This document shows positions 8,510 through 17,158 of a DNA stretch of 64,000 bases, in pieces (within the stretch, counting starts at the first letter, position 1; each line of letters begins with the position of its first letter). The notes below the pieces were generated by a model. That model made no database searches, was not told the origin of the DNA, and worked only from the letters and a program-made list of their open reading frames with translations. Origin of the DNA: Streptomyces flaveolus (GTDB taxonomy: Bacteria > Actinomycetota > Actinomycetes > Streptomycetales > Streptomycetaceae); assembly GCF_000716535.1 (NCBI RefSeq), contig NZ_JNWV01000010.1, positions 186,001 through 250,000 of the forward strand, read 5' to 3'. The translations under genes and the position numbers were made by a program.

Positions 8510-10387
8510 GTGCCGTCAGGTCTTCGCGCCCGTCTCAGATCCGCACTCGCCACCGCGGCCCTCACCGCGGCCGGCCTGGTCCTGCCGTTCCTCCCCGCTC
8601 ATCCGGCACACGCCGCACCGGCGGGCGGTTCCCCGGCGTTCGAACAGCAGGTGCTGTTCAAGGCCGCCCAGGACCCGGGGTACGCGTGCTTCCGCATCCC
8701 GGCGGTCGTCGAAACGGCCGACGGCACCCTGCTGGCGTTCGCCGAGGGCCGCGTCCTCAACTGCGGGGACGCGGCCGACATCGACATCGTCCTCAAGCGC
8801 TCCACCGACGGCGGGCGCACCTGGGGCCCGTTGCAGGTGGTCAACGAGGGCGGGGGCGACACCCACGGCAACCCGGCCCCGGTCGTGGACCGCGTCACCG
8901 GCCGGGTCTGGCTGGCGGAGACGTACAACACGGGCCGTACGGACAGCGCCGGCTGCACGGTCCCCTGCGACCGCACCCCGCATCTGCAGTACAGCGACGA
9001 CGACGGCCGGACGTGGTCCCCGCCGCGCGATCTGAGCCCCGAGATCCTGCCCGCCGACTGGAACTCCTGGTACGCCACCGGTCCCGTGCACGGCATCCAG
9101 CTCACCCGCGGCCGGTACGCCGGACGCCTGGTCTTCGGGGTGAACACCGAGACCTGGGACGGCAGCCGGGTCACCGCCAACCACGCGGCCCTGGTCGTCA
9201 GCGACGACCACGGCGGCCACTGGCGGATCGGCGCCACCGACACCTGGCCGATCGCCGCCGACGGCACCTTCCGGCAGAAGCCCTCCGAACTCACGCTCGC
9301 CGAGCGCGGCGACGGTTCGGTCCTGGTCAGCGGCCGGGAGCAGGACGGCACCGACCTGGGCCACCGCACCCAGGCCGTCAGCCGCGACGGCGGCTCCAGC
9401 TTCACCGCGCCCTTCCGCGACCTGCCGGATCTGTACACCCCGCAGGTGCAGGGCTCGCTGCTGCGGCTGGGCGACCGCCTCCTGCTCGCCTGCCCCGGCG
9501 ATCCCGACCGGCGCCGCACGATGATGATCCGCTCCTCCTACGACGGCGGCCGGACCTGGGACGGCGTCGATCGCGGCACGGTCGTCACCACGGACTGGTC
9601 CGGCTACTCCGACCTGGTGCGCGTCGACTCCGGCACGGTCGGCCTGATGTACGAGGGCGGCGCGGTGGACGCCCGCGACGAGATCCGCTTCGCCCGCTTC
9701 ACCGAGGACTGGCTGGCGCCGCGCCGCGGCCCCGATCCGGTCACCGCCGACCTCGCCCCGCACGCCCGCCCGGCGGCGGTGCTGGGCGGTCCGGAGGAGA
9801 CGGACGGGGTGTCCGGGGGCGCGCTGGAGTTCGACGGCACCGACGACGCCGTACGCCTGCCGTACCGCACCGGGCTCCCGCTGGGCACGAAGGACTTCAC
9901 GGTGTCGCTGTGGTTCCGGTACACGGCGACGGCCGGGGAGCAGCCGCTGCTGTGGATGGGCGGGATCGGCACCAGCCAGCCGCAGGTGTGGCTGCGCGGG
10001 GAGCCGGCGAACAACCGCGTGCAGGGGCTGATCACCGTGCGGAACGGAGCCGCCCCGCCGCAGACCGCGTACGTGCGCACCGACACGGCGTACAACGACG
10101 GCCGGTGGCACCACGCCGTGCTCCGGCGCGGCGGGGGCCGGCTGTCCCTGTCCGTCGACGGCGCGCTGTCCTCCGTCGCCGACGTACCGGGCTCGGTCAG
10201 CCGCAACTCGCCCTTCGGCGTGCACCTCGGTCAGCGCATGGACAGCCGGGCCTTCTTCACCGGCGCGCTGGACGAGGTGCGCGTCTGGGACCGGGTACTC
10301 GGCGACGCCGAGACGGCCGACCCGAAGGTGCTGCGGTCACCGCAGGACACGGTCCTGTGGCTGCCCCTGGACCGTGTGCGCGGCTGA
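8510..10387 (+). CDS. Secreted exo-alpha-sialidase (GH33-type) with C-terminal LamG-like domain
   Basis: 625 residues from GTG 8510, preceded by an AAGGGCAGG-type ribosome site. A signal peptide (LRSALATAALTAAGLVLP...AHA) starts right after. The catalytic part carries the FRIP motif (ACFRIPAVV) and five Asp boxes (STDGGRTWGPL, SDDDGRTWSPP, SDDHGGHWRIG, SRDGGSSFTAP, SYDGGRTWDGV), which are hallmarks of bacterial sialidase propellers. From about residue 420 a concanavalin-like/LamG domain follows (GALEFDGTDDAVRLPYRTGL...GALDEVRVWDRVL). It should release terminal sialic acids outside the cell. The last 51 bases overlap the end of the convergent symporter gene. Confidence 0.9.
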   Translation: MPSGLRARLRSALATAALTAAGLVLPFLPAHPAHAAPAGGSPAFEQQVLFKAAQDPGYACFRIPAVVETADGTLLAFAEGRVLNCGDAADIDIVLKRSTDGGRTWGPLQVVNEGGGDTHGNPAPVVDRVTGRVWLAETYNTGRTDSAGCTVPCDRTPHLQYSDDDGRTWSPPRDLSPEILPADWNSWYATGPVHGIQLTRGRYAGRLVFGVNTETWDGSRVTANHAALVVSDDHGGHWRIGATDTWPIAADGTFRQKPSELTLAERGDGSVLVSGREQDGTDLGHRTQAVSRDGGSSFTAPFRDLPDLYTPQVQGSLLRLGDRLLLACPGDPDRRRTMMIRSSYDGGRTWDGVDRGTVVTTDWSGYSDLVRVDSGTVGLMYEGGAVDARDEIRFARFTEDWLAPRRGPDPVTADLAPHARPAAVLGGPEETDGVSGGALEFDGTDDAVRLPYRTGLPLGTKDFTVSLWFRYTATAGEQPLLWMGGIGTSQPQVWLRGEPANNRVQGLITVRNGAAPPQTAYVRTDTAYNDGRWHHAVLRRGGGRLSLSVDGALSSVADVPGSVSRNSPFGVHLGQRMDSRAFFTGALDEVRVWDRVLGDAETADPKVLRSPQDTVLWLPLDRVRG

Positions 10388-11380
10388 CGCGCCGGGCGCG
10401 TCCGTGGCCGCCTCCGGGTCACGGGCGCGCCGCTTGGCGATGACGGCGCACACCATGAGCTGCATCTGGTGGAAGAGCATCAGCGGCAGGACGGCCAGCG
10501 AGGCGTGGCTGCCGAACAGGACGCTCGCCATCGGCAGCCCGGACGCGAGGGACTTCTTCGACCCGGCGAACTGGATGGCGATCCGGTCCTCCCGGCGGAA
10601 GCCGAGCGCCTTGGCGCCGTACCAGGTCAGCATCAGCATCACGGCCAGCAGGACGGCCTCGACGGCGAGCAGTCCGGCCAGTCGGACGGGGCTGACCTGG
10701 TGCCAGATGCCCTGGTTCATGCCCTCGCTGAAGGCGGTGTAGACGACCAGCAGGATCGAACCCCGGTCGACCAGCCCGAGGACCTTCTTGTGCCGGGTGA
10801 CGAACGTGCCGATCCAGCGCCGCAGCAGCTGTCCGGCGAGGAACGGCACCAGGAGCTGGAGCACGATCTTCACCACCGAGTCGGCGGAGAACCCGACCGC
10901 CTCGCCCCCGAGCAGCCCCGCCGCGAGCAGCGGCGTGAGGACGATGCCGGCGAGGGAGGAGAAGGACCCGGCGCAGATCGCGGCGGGCACGTTGCCCCGG
11001 GCGATCGAGGTGAACGCGATGGAGGACTGGATGGTGGACGGCACCAGCGTCAGGAACAGCAGGCCCTGGTAGAGGGGCTGGGTCAGCAGCACCGGCACCA
11101 GCCCGCGCGCGGCGAGCCCGAACACCGGGAACACGACGAAGGTGCAGGTCAGCACGGTGACGTGGAGCCGCCAGTGCTTGAGTCCGTCCAGCGCCTCGCG
11201 GGTGGACAGCCGGGCGCCGTAGAGGAAGAACAGGAACGCGATCGCGGCCGTGGAGGCGCCCGAGGTGACGTCGGCCGCGGTGCCCCGGGCCGGCAGGAGC
11301 GCGGCGAGACCGACCGTGCCGAGCAGCAGCACGATGTACGGGTCGATCGGCATCCAGGTCGGCCAGCGCAGGCGTTTCAC
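10337..11380 (-). CDS. Bile acid:sodium symporter family (SBF-like) membrane transporter
   Basis: 347 residues with about ten hydrophobic segments and the SBF-like/YfeH-type signatures LVPSTIQSSIAFTSIARGNVPAAICAGSFSS and IAIQFAGSKKSLASGLP. Family members carry organic anions with sodium; the real substrate is unknown. The start is GTG 11380 with GGAG five bases upstream. The coding end runs 51 bases into the convergent sialidase gene, giving overlapping 3' ends. A LysR-type regulator is divergent from it and is the obvious candidate controller. Confidence 0.87.
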   Translation of the reverse strand: MKRLRWPTWMPIDPYIVLLLGTVGLAALLPARGTAADVTSGASTAAIAFLFFLYGARLSTREALDGLKHWRLHVTVLTCTFVVFPVFGLAARGLVPVLLTQPLYQGLLFLTLVPSTIQSSIAFTSIARGNVPAAICAGSFSSLAGIVLTPLLAAGLLGGEAVGFSADSVVKIVLQLLVPFLAGQLLRRWIGTFVTRHKKVLGLVDRGSILLVVYTAFSEGMNQGIWHQVSPVRLAGLLAVEAVLLAVMLMLTWYGAKALGFRREDRIAIQFAGSKKSLASGLPMASVLFGSHASLAVLPLMLFHQMQLMVCAVIAKRRARDPEAATDAPGASAAHTVQGQPQDRVLR

Positions 11381-11458
11381 GGTGCTCCGATTGCTGTGGG
11401 GGACGTGCGGTCGCGGGCCCGTAGGGCCCCCGTCGATTCTCCTCCTCCGGCCGTTGAT

Positions 11459-11516
11459 CGGGAATCCCGGATACCGCTCTGACTGTCATCACGTTGCGCG
11501 ATGAGCGCGCTAGGCT
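11459..11516. promoter_or_regulatory. Divergent LysR/symporter control region
   Basis: CGGGAATCCCG at 11459-11469 is a 5-1-5 palindrome. TAGGCT at 11511-11516 resembles a -10 element placed nine bases before GTG 11525, so the regulator mRNA may be leaderless. A GGGCCC-GTA-GGGCCC dyad also lies at 11415-11429. Confidence 0.4.
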
Positions 11517-11524
11517 CGGACGTC

Positions 11525-12394
11525 GTGTACGAACCGACGCACCTGCGCACCTTCCTGGCGGTCGCCCAGACGCTGAGCTTCACGCAGGCCGCCCGGCGGC
11601 TGGGGCTGCGCCAGTCCACGGTCAGCCAGCACGTGCGGCGCCTGGAGGACGCGGCCGGCCGGCAGTTGTTCTCCCGGGACACCCATTCGGTGGAGCTGAC
11701 CGAGGACGGCGAGGCGATGCTCGGGTTCGCCCGCCGGATCCTGGCGGTGCACGAGCAGGCGACGGCGTTCTTCAGCGGCACGCGTGTGCGTGGCCGGCTG
11801 CGCTTCGGCGCCTCGGAGGACTTCGTGCTGACCCGGCTGCCGGAGATCCTGGAGGGTTTCCGCTACGACCATCCGGAGGTCGACCTGGAGTTGACGGTGG
11901 AGCTGTCCGGCACCCTGCACGAGCAGCTCGCCGCCGGGAAGCTCGACCTGGTGCTGGCCAAGCGGCTCCCGCAGGATCCGCGCGGCGAGCTGGTCTGGCG
12001 GGACGACCTGGTGTGGATCGGAGCCGAGCGGCTGCGGCTGGAACCCGACCGGCCGGTTCCGCTGATCGTGTACCCGCCGCCGGGCATCACCCGGGTCCGC
12101 GCGCTGGAGGTGCTGGAGCGGCAGGGCCGCGACTGGCGGATCGTGTGCACGAGCGGCAGTCTCAGCGGGCTGATCGCGGCGGCCCGCGCCGGCCTCGGGG
12201 TGATGGCCCACTCCCGGCGGCTGATCCCGCCGGGTCTGTTCCGGCTGCCCGACCGGGCAGGCCTGCCCGAGCTGGGCAAGGTCGACTTCGTCCTCGTCCA
12301 CGGCCACCGGCGGGGCCTGGCCGAGGCCGCCGCGGACGCGCTGGCGGCGGCGGTCCTGGCGGGCGGCGAGCGGCTGCGGCGCAGAAGCGGCTGA
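11525..12394 (+). CDS. LysR family transcriptional regulator
   Basis: 289 residues from GTG 11525; an in-frame ATG at 11501 would add eight residues. The N-terminal helix-turn-helix reads LRTFLAVAQTLSFTQAARRL with QSTVSQHVRRLE, followed by the effector-binding periplasmic-like domain (RLRFGASEDFVLTRLPEILEGF). I prefer 11525 because homologous proteins begin at (M/V)YEP and because a -10-like TAGGCT sits just upstream, as in leaderless actinomycete mRNAs. It is divergent from the SBF symporter, the likely target. Confidence 0.88.
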   Translation: MYEPTHLRTFLAVAQTLSFTQAARRLGLRQSTVSQHVRRLEDAAGRQLFSRDTHSVELTEDGEAMLGFARRILAVHEQATAFFSGTRVRGRLRFGASEDFVLTRLPEILEGFRYDHPEVDLELTVELSGTLHEQLAAGKLDLVLAKRLPQDPRGELVWRDDLVWIGAERLRLEPDRPVPLIVYPPPGITRVRALEVLERQGRDWRIVCTSGSLSGLIAAARAGLGVMAHSRRLIPPGLFRLPDRAGLPELGKVDFVLVHGHRRGLAEAAADALAAAVLAGGERLRRRSG

Positions 12395-12424
12395 CACCGT
12401 CGGGCCCGGTGCGCTGGAGGGGCC

Positions 12425-13402
12425 TCACCGCACCGGGCGGTAGGTGAGCTGCTTCACCCGGCGCAGGAAGGGCGTCGCCTCCACGTGCTGGACCCCGTCC
12501 AGGTGGCCCAGGGGCCCGCTCAGGTAGGCGTACAGGGCGGCGGTGTCGCGGACGACGGCGGTGACGACGATGTGGGACGGGCCCGCGGTGGCCGACGCGA
12601 AGGCGATCTCGTCGTGGGTGGCGAGGGCCCGGCCGACGGAGTCCAGCGCACCGGGGGCGGTGGTGATCCACAGGATGGCCGCCTTGGGATGGCCGAGGAT
12701 CGCGGAGTCGTACTCGATGTCGACGTACACCGCGCCGGAGGCGATCAGGGCGGACAGGCGGCGTTTGAGGGCGGACTCGGAGCGGCCGGTGGCGCGCTGG
12801 AGTTCGGGGTAGGTGGCGCGGCCGTCGCGTTCGAGGACGGCGAGCAGCGGGGCGTCCCCGGGCTCCAGGCGGGCCGGGCCGGGCTCGGGCAGGTCGGGGC
12901 GCAGGGCGGCGATCTGCTCGTCGCTGAGCGCCCGGAACTTGGGCAGCCAGCCGACCGGGCCGCCGTAGAAGCGGTGCAGGAGTTGCAGGGCGCGGATCTC
13001 CACGACGCTCGGGGTGCGGGGCAGCTTGCCGAGCAGGAGGTCGTCGTGCTCGTCGGGGCTGCGCGGCCGGGTGAGGCAGGCGATCTCGGTGCCGCCGGAG
13101 GCCAGCCCTATCCAGTAGGTGTCGGGGCGCCGGGCGAGCGCGTCGGCGATGACCGTGGCGCCGTCGGGTGCGCAGCGCAGCCGCAGCATCCACTGGTCCT
13201 GGCCGAGGCGTACGGCGTCGCGCAGGACGACGACCCGCAGACCGCCCTCGGCGCACAGGCGGTGGTAGCGGCGGGCAACGGTCCGGTCGGAGACGCCGAG
13301 GACGGCGGCGATCCGGCTGAAGGGGGCCCGGCCGTCGACCTCCAGGGCGGACAGGAGCTGGAGGTCCAGCAGGTCGAAGGTGTCGGATTCCATCCGCAGC
13401 AT
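12425..13402 (-). CDS. AsnC/Lrp family regulator with two HTH-ligand units
   Basis: 325 residues with two AsnC-type modules. The first HTH is FSRIAAVLGVSDRTVARRYHRL and the second is YPELQRATGRSESALKRRLSAL; each is followed by a RAM-like alpha/beta segment, the second ending VVTAVVRDTAALYAYL. Most Lrp proteins have one unit, but this duplicated form is common in actinomycetes. ATG 13402 has GGGGGAG six bases upstream. It is divergent from an MFS exporter, so it probably senses the exported metabolite or an amino acid. Confidence 0.88.
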   Translation of the reverse strand: MLRMESDTFDLLDLQLLSALEVDGRAPFSRIAAVLGVSDRTVARRYHRLCAEGGLRVVVLRDAVRLGQDQWMLRLRCAPDGATVIADALARRPDTYWIGLASGGTEIACLTRPRSPDEHDDLLLGKLPRTPSVVEIRALQLLHRFYGGPVGWLPKFRALSDEQIAALRPDLPEPGPARLEPGDAPLLAVLERDGRATYPELQRATGRSESALKRRLSALIASGAVYVDIEYDSAILGHPKAAILWITTAPGALDSVGRALATHDEIAFASATAGPSHIVVTAVVRDTAALYAYLSGPLGHLDGVQHVEATPFLRRVKQLTYRPVR

Positions 13403-13487
13403 GCTCTCCCCCGTCGGATTCCGTCGCGTGCGGGTTTCCGGGACGTCCGATCGGCCGTCGTGCGGTCATCGTACGCAGCGTCGCACA

Positions 13488-13499
13488 GTCCGTTCGGAC
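13488..13499. promoter_or_regulatory. Short palindrome before the MFS gene
   Basis: GTCCGTTCGGAC is a perfect 5-2-5 palindrome 15 bases before the MFS start, in the 112-base divergent gap shared with the AsnC-type regulator. It is a candidate operator only. Confidence 0.3.
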
Positions 13500-13514
13500 A
13501 GGGGAGTTGAGGAC

Positions 13515-15002
13515 ATGCGGAGTTGGGGGACGCTCACGGCCGTGTGCCTGGGCACGTTCATGCTGCTGCTGGACGTGACCATCGTGGTGGTGGCGCTGCC
13601 GGACATGACGGGTTCGCTGCACGCGTCGCTGGGGGATCTGCAGTGGGTGGTCGACGGGTACGCGCTGGCGCTGGCCGCGCTGCTGCTCGGGATGGGGGCC
13701 GCGGCGGACGTCCTGGGGCGGCGCCGGGTGCATGTGACGGGCGTGGTGCTGTTCGCGGCGGCCAGTCTGCTGTGCGGGCTGGCATCCGGGCCGGGGATGC
13801 TGGTGGCGGCGCGGGCGCTGCAGGGCATCGGCGGGGCGGCGGTGTTCGCGACGACGCTGCCCCTGCTGGCCTCGGCCTACCAGGGCCGGCAGCGCTCCGC
13901 GGCCCTCGGGGTGTGGGGCGCGGTCAGCGGCGGTGCCGCGGCGGTCGGGCCGGTGCTGGGCGGGCTGATCACACAGGGCCCGGGGTGGCGGTGGATCTTC
14001 TTCGTGAACCTGCCGGTGAGTGTGGTGGCGGTGTGGCTGGCGCTGCGTGCGGTCCCAGAGTCCCGGGGGCCGCGCGGGCTGAGCGTCGACTGGGCGGGTA
14101 CGGCGGCCTTCGCGGTGTTCGCGGGCGGTGCGACGTACGCCGTCGTGCGCGCCGGTGAGGACGGCTGGACGTCCCCGGCCACGCTGACCGCGTGCGCGGT
14201 GGCCGCACTGGCCCTGGTGGTGTTCGTGCTGGTGGAGCGGCGGGTGGCGCATCCGCTGCTGGATCTGTCGCTGCTGCGCCGGCCGGCGTTCGTGGGGGTG
14301 ATGCTGGGCTCGTTCGCGTTCAACGGGGTGGCGTTCGGCGGGGTCGCGTACCTGTCGGTCTGGATGCAGACGCTGCTCGGCATGTCACCGGTTCGGGGCG
14401 GGTTGACGCTGCTGCCGATGACGGCGGTGTCCATGGTGGTGGCGGTGCTGGTCGGGCGGCTGCTGCACGGGGTGCCCGCCTGGCTGACGGTCGGCGGCGG
14501 GCTGCTGCTGATCGCCTCGGGCACCCTGTGCCAGGCGGTGCTGGACGCCGGTTCCGACTGGACGGCGCTGGTGCCCGGGTTCGTGCTGGTCGGGGTCGGT
14601 ACCGGGTTCGTCGCACCGACGGTGGCAGGGGCCGCGCTGGCGGCGGTTCCGGCGGAGCGCTCCGGGATGGCGGGCGGCGCGGTGAACACGGTCCGGCAGC
14701 TCGGGTACGCGCTCGGGGTGGCCGTGTTCGGCACCGTACTCACCTCGCGGATGACCGGGCGGCTCCCGGACGGCGCGGCCCACACGCTGGCGGGTGGCGG
14801 CGCCGGGGCGCTGCGCGGGGCCTTCCCCGAGCACACGCTGCGGGCCGCGTTCGCCTCGGGCCTGAACGGCGCGCTCGTGGTGGCCGGGCTGGCCGGCCTG
14901 GTGGCGGGCGCCCTGGTGCTGGTGCTCGTGCGGGCGGGCCGGCCGACGGCCCCGGAGGTCTCCGGCGCGGTGCCGGAGGAGACGGTGCCGGCCCGCGGCT
15001 GA
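13515..15002 (+). CDS. MFS transporter, DHA2 (14-TM) drug efflux type
   Basis: 495 residues with about 14 hydrophobic segments. Motif A-like GMGAAADVLGRRRV, the motif-C-type sequence GAVSGGAAAVGPVLGG, and TLLPMTAVSMVVA are typical of proton-coupled DHA2 multidrug exporters (QacA/EmrB group). The early motif LLLDVTIVVVALPDM corresponds to motif D1. The start at ATG 13515 follows GAGG. The divergent AsnC-type regulator suggests export of a metabolite and not purely a resistance role. A hairpin terminator follows at 15025. Confidence 0.9.
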   Translation: MRSWGTLTAVCLGTFMLLLDVTIVVVALPDMTGSLHASLGDLQWVVDGYALALAALLLGMGAAADVLGRRRVHVTGVVLFAAASLLCGLASGPGMLVAARALQGIGGAAVFATTLPLLASAYQGRQRSAALGVWGAVSGGAAAVGPVLGGLITQGPGWRWIFFVNLPVSVVAVWLALRAVPESRGPRGLSVDWAGTAAFAVFAGGATYAVVRAGEDGWTSPATLTACAVAALALVVFVLVERRVAHPLLDLSLLRRPAFVGVMLGSFAFNGVAFGGVAYLSVWMQTLLGMSPVRGGLTLLPMTAVSMVVAVLVGRLLHGVPAWLTVGGGLLLIASGTLCQAVLDAGSDWTALVPGFVLVGVGTGFVAPTVAGAALAAVPAERSGMAGGAVNTVRQLGYALGVAVFGTVLTSRMTGRLPDGAAHTLAGGGAGALRGAFPEHTLRAAFASGLNGALVVAGLAGLVAGALVLVLVRAGRPTAPEVSGAVPEETVPARG

Positions 15003-15024
15003 GCGGCGGACCGGCACTCCCCGT

Positions 15025-15067
15025 GCGCGGGGCGGTCACGGAGCAGTGTTCCGGGGCCGCCCCGCGC
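15025..15067. terminator. Hairpin terminator after MFS gene
   Basis: Perfect 11-base arms, GCGCGGGGCGG at 15025-15035 and CCGCCCCGCGC at 15057-15067, with a 21-base loop, start 23 bases past the MFS stop. Confidence 0.65.
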
Positions 15068-15071
15068 GCGT

Positions 15072-15116
15072 GGTGCCGTAATCGGCGCGTACAGATTCGG
15101 TGGAGATTACGGCACC
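15072..15116. repeat. Perfect 12-bp inverted repeat of unknown role
   Basis: GGTGCCGTAATC at 15072-15083 and GATTACGGCACC at 15105-15116 are exact reverse complements separated by 21 bases. It directly follows the MFS terminator and precedes the TetR-type palindrome. No T run follows, so it could be a second hairpin or a spaced operator. Confidence 0.6.
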
Positions 15117-15122
15117 GAAACT

Positions 15123-15138
15123 TACTGACCCGTCAGTA
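15123..15138. promoter_or_regulatory. TetR-type operator palindrome upstream of acyl-CoA synthetase
   Basis: TACTGACCCGTCAGTA is a perfect 7-2-7 palindrome. TTACTGAC/GTCAGTAA-type sites are typical of TetR regulators of fatty-acid genes. It lies about 170 bases before the synthetase start. No TetR gene is in this window. Confidence 0.6.
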
Positions 15139-15310
15139 GTTGTGTCCGGCCCTTCCCCATGTGCGGGCATTTCAGGGTCACCGTCCAGGCGGAACGTGAG
15201 GTTTGCTCGGTTTCCGTACCCCTCCCACGCACCGTCCGGGTGGGGTAGCTTTCACGGCGCTGTGCGGTGCGTGGACCAACGTCACTGAGGCGCGAACACG
15301 GGGAGCGAGG

Positions 15311-17137
15311 TTGCGCGAGTTCACCAACCCTCCGTTGGCGTCGCCGCCGCCGGTGGGCGGTCTGGCAGACGTCGTCTTCGACCATGCCCGGACCGACCCG
15401 CTGCACATCGCGCTCGGCCGCAAGGACGCCTCGGGACAGTGGCGGGACGTCACCGCCGCCGAGTTCCGCGACGAGGTCATGGCCCTCGCCAAGGGGCTGC
15501 TGGCCCGCGGCATCCGCTTCGGCGACCGGGTCGCGATCATGTCCCGCACCCGCTACGAGTGGACCCTGTTCGACTTCGCCCTGTGGACCATCGGCGCCCA
15601 GGTGGTGCCCGTCTACCCCACCTCCTCGGCCGAGCAGTGCTTCTGGATGCTCTACGACGCCGAGGTGGCCGCGGCGATCGTGGAGCACGAGGACCACGCG
15701 ATGACCATCGCGACGGTCATCGACCGGCTGCCGCGGCTCCGCCAGCTCTGGCAGCTGGACGAGGGCTGTGTGCAGGAGCTGTACGACGCCGGGGCGCACC
15801 TGGACGACGAGGTGGTGCACCGGCACCGGGAGGCGGTCACACCGGACTCGGTGGCCACCGTCATCTACACCTCCGGCACCACCGGCCGCCCCAAGGGCTG
15901 TGTGATCACCCACGGCAACTTCATGTTCGAGGCGGACACCGTGATCCAGCGGTGGGAGCCGGTGTTCCACTCGAAGAAGGGCGACGAGGCGTCGACACTG
16001 CTGTTCCTGCCGCTGGCGCACGTCTTCGGGCGGATGGTGGAGGTCGCCGCGATCCGCGGCCGGGTCCGCTTCGGGCACCAGCCGCAGCTGCACGCCGCCG
16101 CCCTGCTGCCCGACCTGGCCGCCTTCCAGCCGACGTTCATCCTCGCGGTGCCGTACATCTTCGAGAAGGTGTTCAACGCGGCCCGCCGCAAGGCCGAGAA
16201 GGAGGGCAAGGCGGGCCCGTTCGAGAAGGCCGTCGACATCGCTGTCAGGTACGCGGAGGCGGTGGAGGCCAAGGCGTGGGGCATCGGGCCCGGCCCGTCG
16301 GCGGGGCTGCGGATGCAGCACCAGCTCTTCGACAAACTGGTGTACGCGAAGGTCCGGGCCGCAATGGGCGGCCGGATCCGGAACGCGATGTCGGGCGGAT
16401 CGGCGATGGACCGCCGGCTGGGGCTGTTCTTCGCGGGCGCGGGCGTGCAGATCTACGAGGGCTACGGCCTGACCGAGTCGACGGCCGCGGCGACCGCCAA
16501 CCCGCCCGAGCGCACCCGCTACGGCACCGTGGGCCAGGCCATCCCGGGCACGACCGTGCACATCGCCGACGACGGGGAGATCTGGCTGCACGGCCCGAAC
16601 GTCTTCCAGGGGTACCTCAACAACCCCAAGGCCACCGACCAGACCCTGCACGACGGCTGGCTCGCCACCGGCGACCTCGGCTCCCTGGACGAGGACGGCT
16701 ACCTGACCATCACCGGCCGCAAGAAGGAGATCCTGGTGACCTCCGGCGGCAAGAGCGTCTCCCCGGGCGTGCTGGAGGAGCGGGTCCGCGAGCATCCGCT
16801 GGTCAACCAGTGCATCGTCGTCGGCAACGACCGCCCGTACATCGCGGCCCTGGTCACGCTCGACCAGGAGGCGGTCGAGCACTGGCTCCAGATGCGCGGC
16901 AAGCCGAGGATGACCCCGGCCGAGCTGGTGCGCGACCCGGACCTGGAGACGGAGGTGCGGCGGGCGGTGGTCGCCGCCAACACTCTCGTCTCCCAGGCCG
17001 AGTCGATCCGCACCTTCCGCATCCTGGCCCAGCCGTTCACCGAGGAACACGGCCTGCTGACACCGTCGCTGAAGCTGAAGCGGAAGGCCATCGAGAAGGC
17101 GTACGCGAACGAGGTCGAGGCCCTCTACCGGGCCTGA
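15311..17137 (+). CDS. Long-chain fatty acid-CoA ligase (AMP-binding)
   Basis: 608 residues from TTG 15311. It has the adenylate-forming motifs YTSGTTGRPKG (near residue 185), GYGLTES, TGDLG and GRKKEILVTSGGKSVSP; the last keeps the Lys-bearing A8 hinge. The enzyme activates a long-chain fatty acid with ATP and CoA at the membrane face. I chose TTG because homologs begin (M)REF... and GGGAG sits five bases upstream. An upstream ATG (15203) would prepend 36 residues unlike the family. The TetR-type palindrome upstream suggests repression relieved by an acyl-CoA. Confidence 0.88.
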   Translation: MREFTNPPLASPPPVGGLADVVFDHARTDPLHIALGRKDASGQWRDVTAAEFRDEVMALAKGLLARGIRFGDRVAIMSRTRYEWTLFDFALWTIGAQVVPVYPTSSAEQCFWMLYDAEVAAAIVEHEDHAMTIATVIDRLPRLRQLWQLDEGCVQELYDAGAHLDDEVVHRHREAVTPDSVATVIYTSGTTGRPKGCVITHGNFMFEADTVIQRWEPVFHSKKGDEASTLLFLPLAHVFGRMVEVAAIRGRVRFGHQPQLHAAALLPDLAAFQPTFILAVPYIFEKVFNAARRKAEKEGKAGPFEKAVDIAVRYAEAVEAKAWGIGPGPSAGLRMQHQLFDKLVYAKVRAAMGGRIRNAMSGGSAMDRRLGLFFAGAGVQIYEGYGLTESTAAATANPPERTRYGTVGQAIPGTTVHIADDGEIWLHGPNVFQGYLNNPKATDQTLHDGWLATGDLGSLDEDGYLTITGRKKEILVTSGGKSVSPGVLEERVREHPLVNQCIVVGNDRPYIAALVTLDQEAVEHWLQMRGKPRMTPAELVRDPDLETEVRRAVVAANTLVSQAESIRTFRILAQPFTEEHGLLTPSLKLKRKAIEKAYANEVEALYRA

Positions 17138-17158
17138 CGTCCCGTCAGTCTCCCTTCC

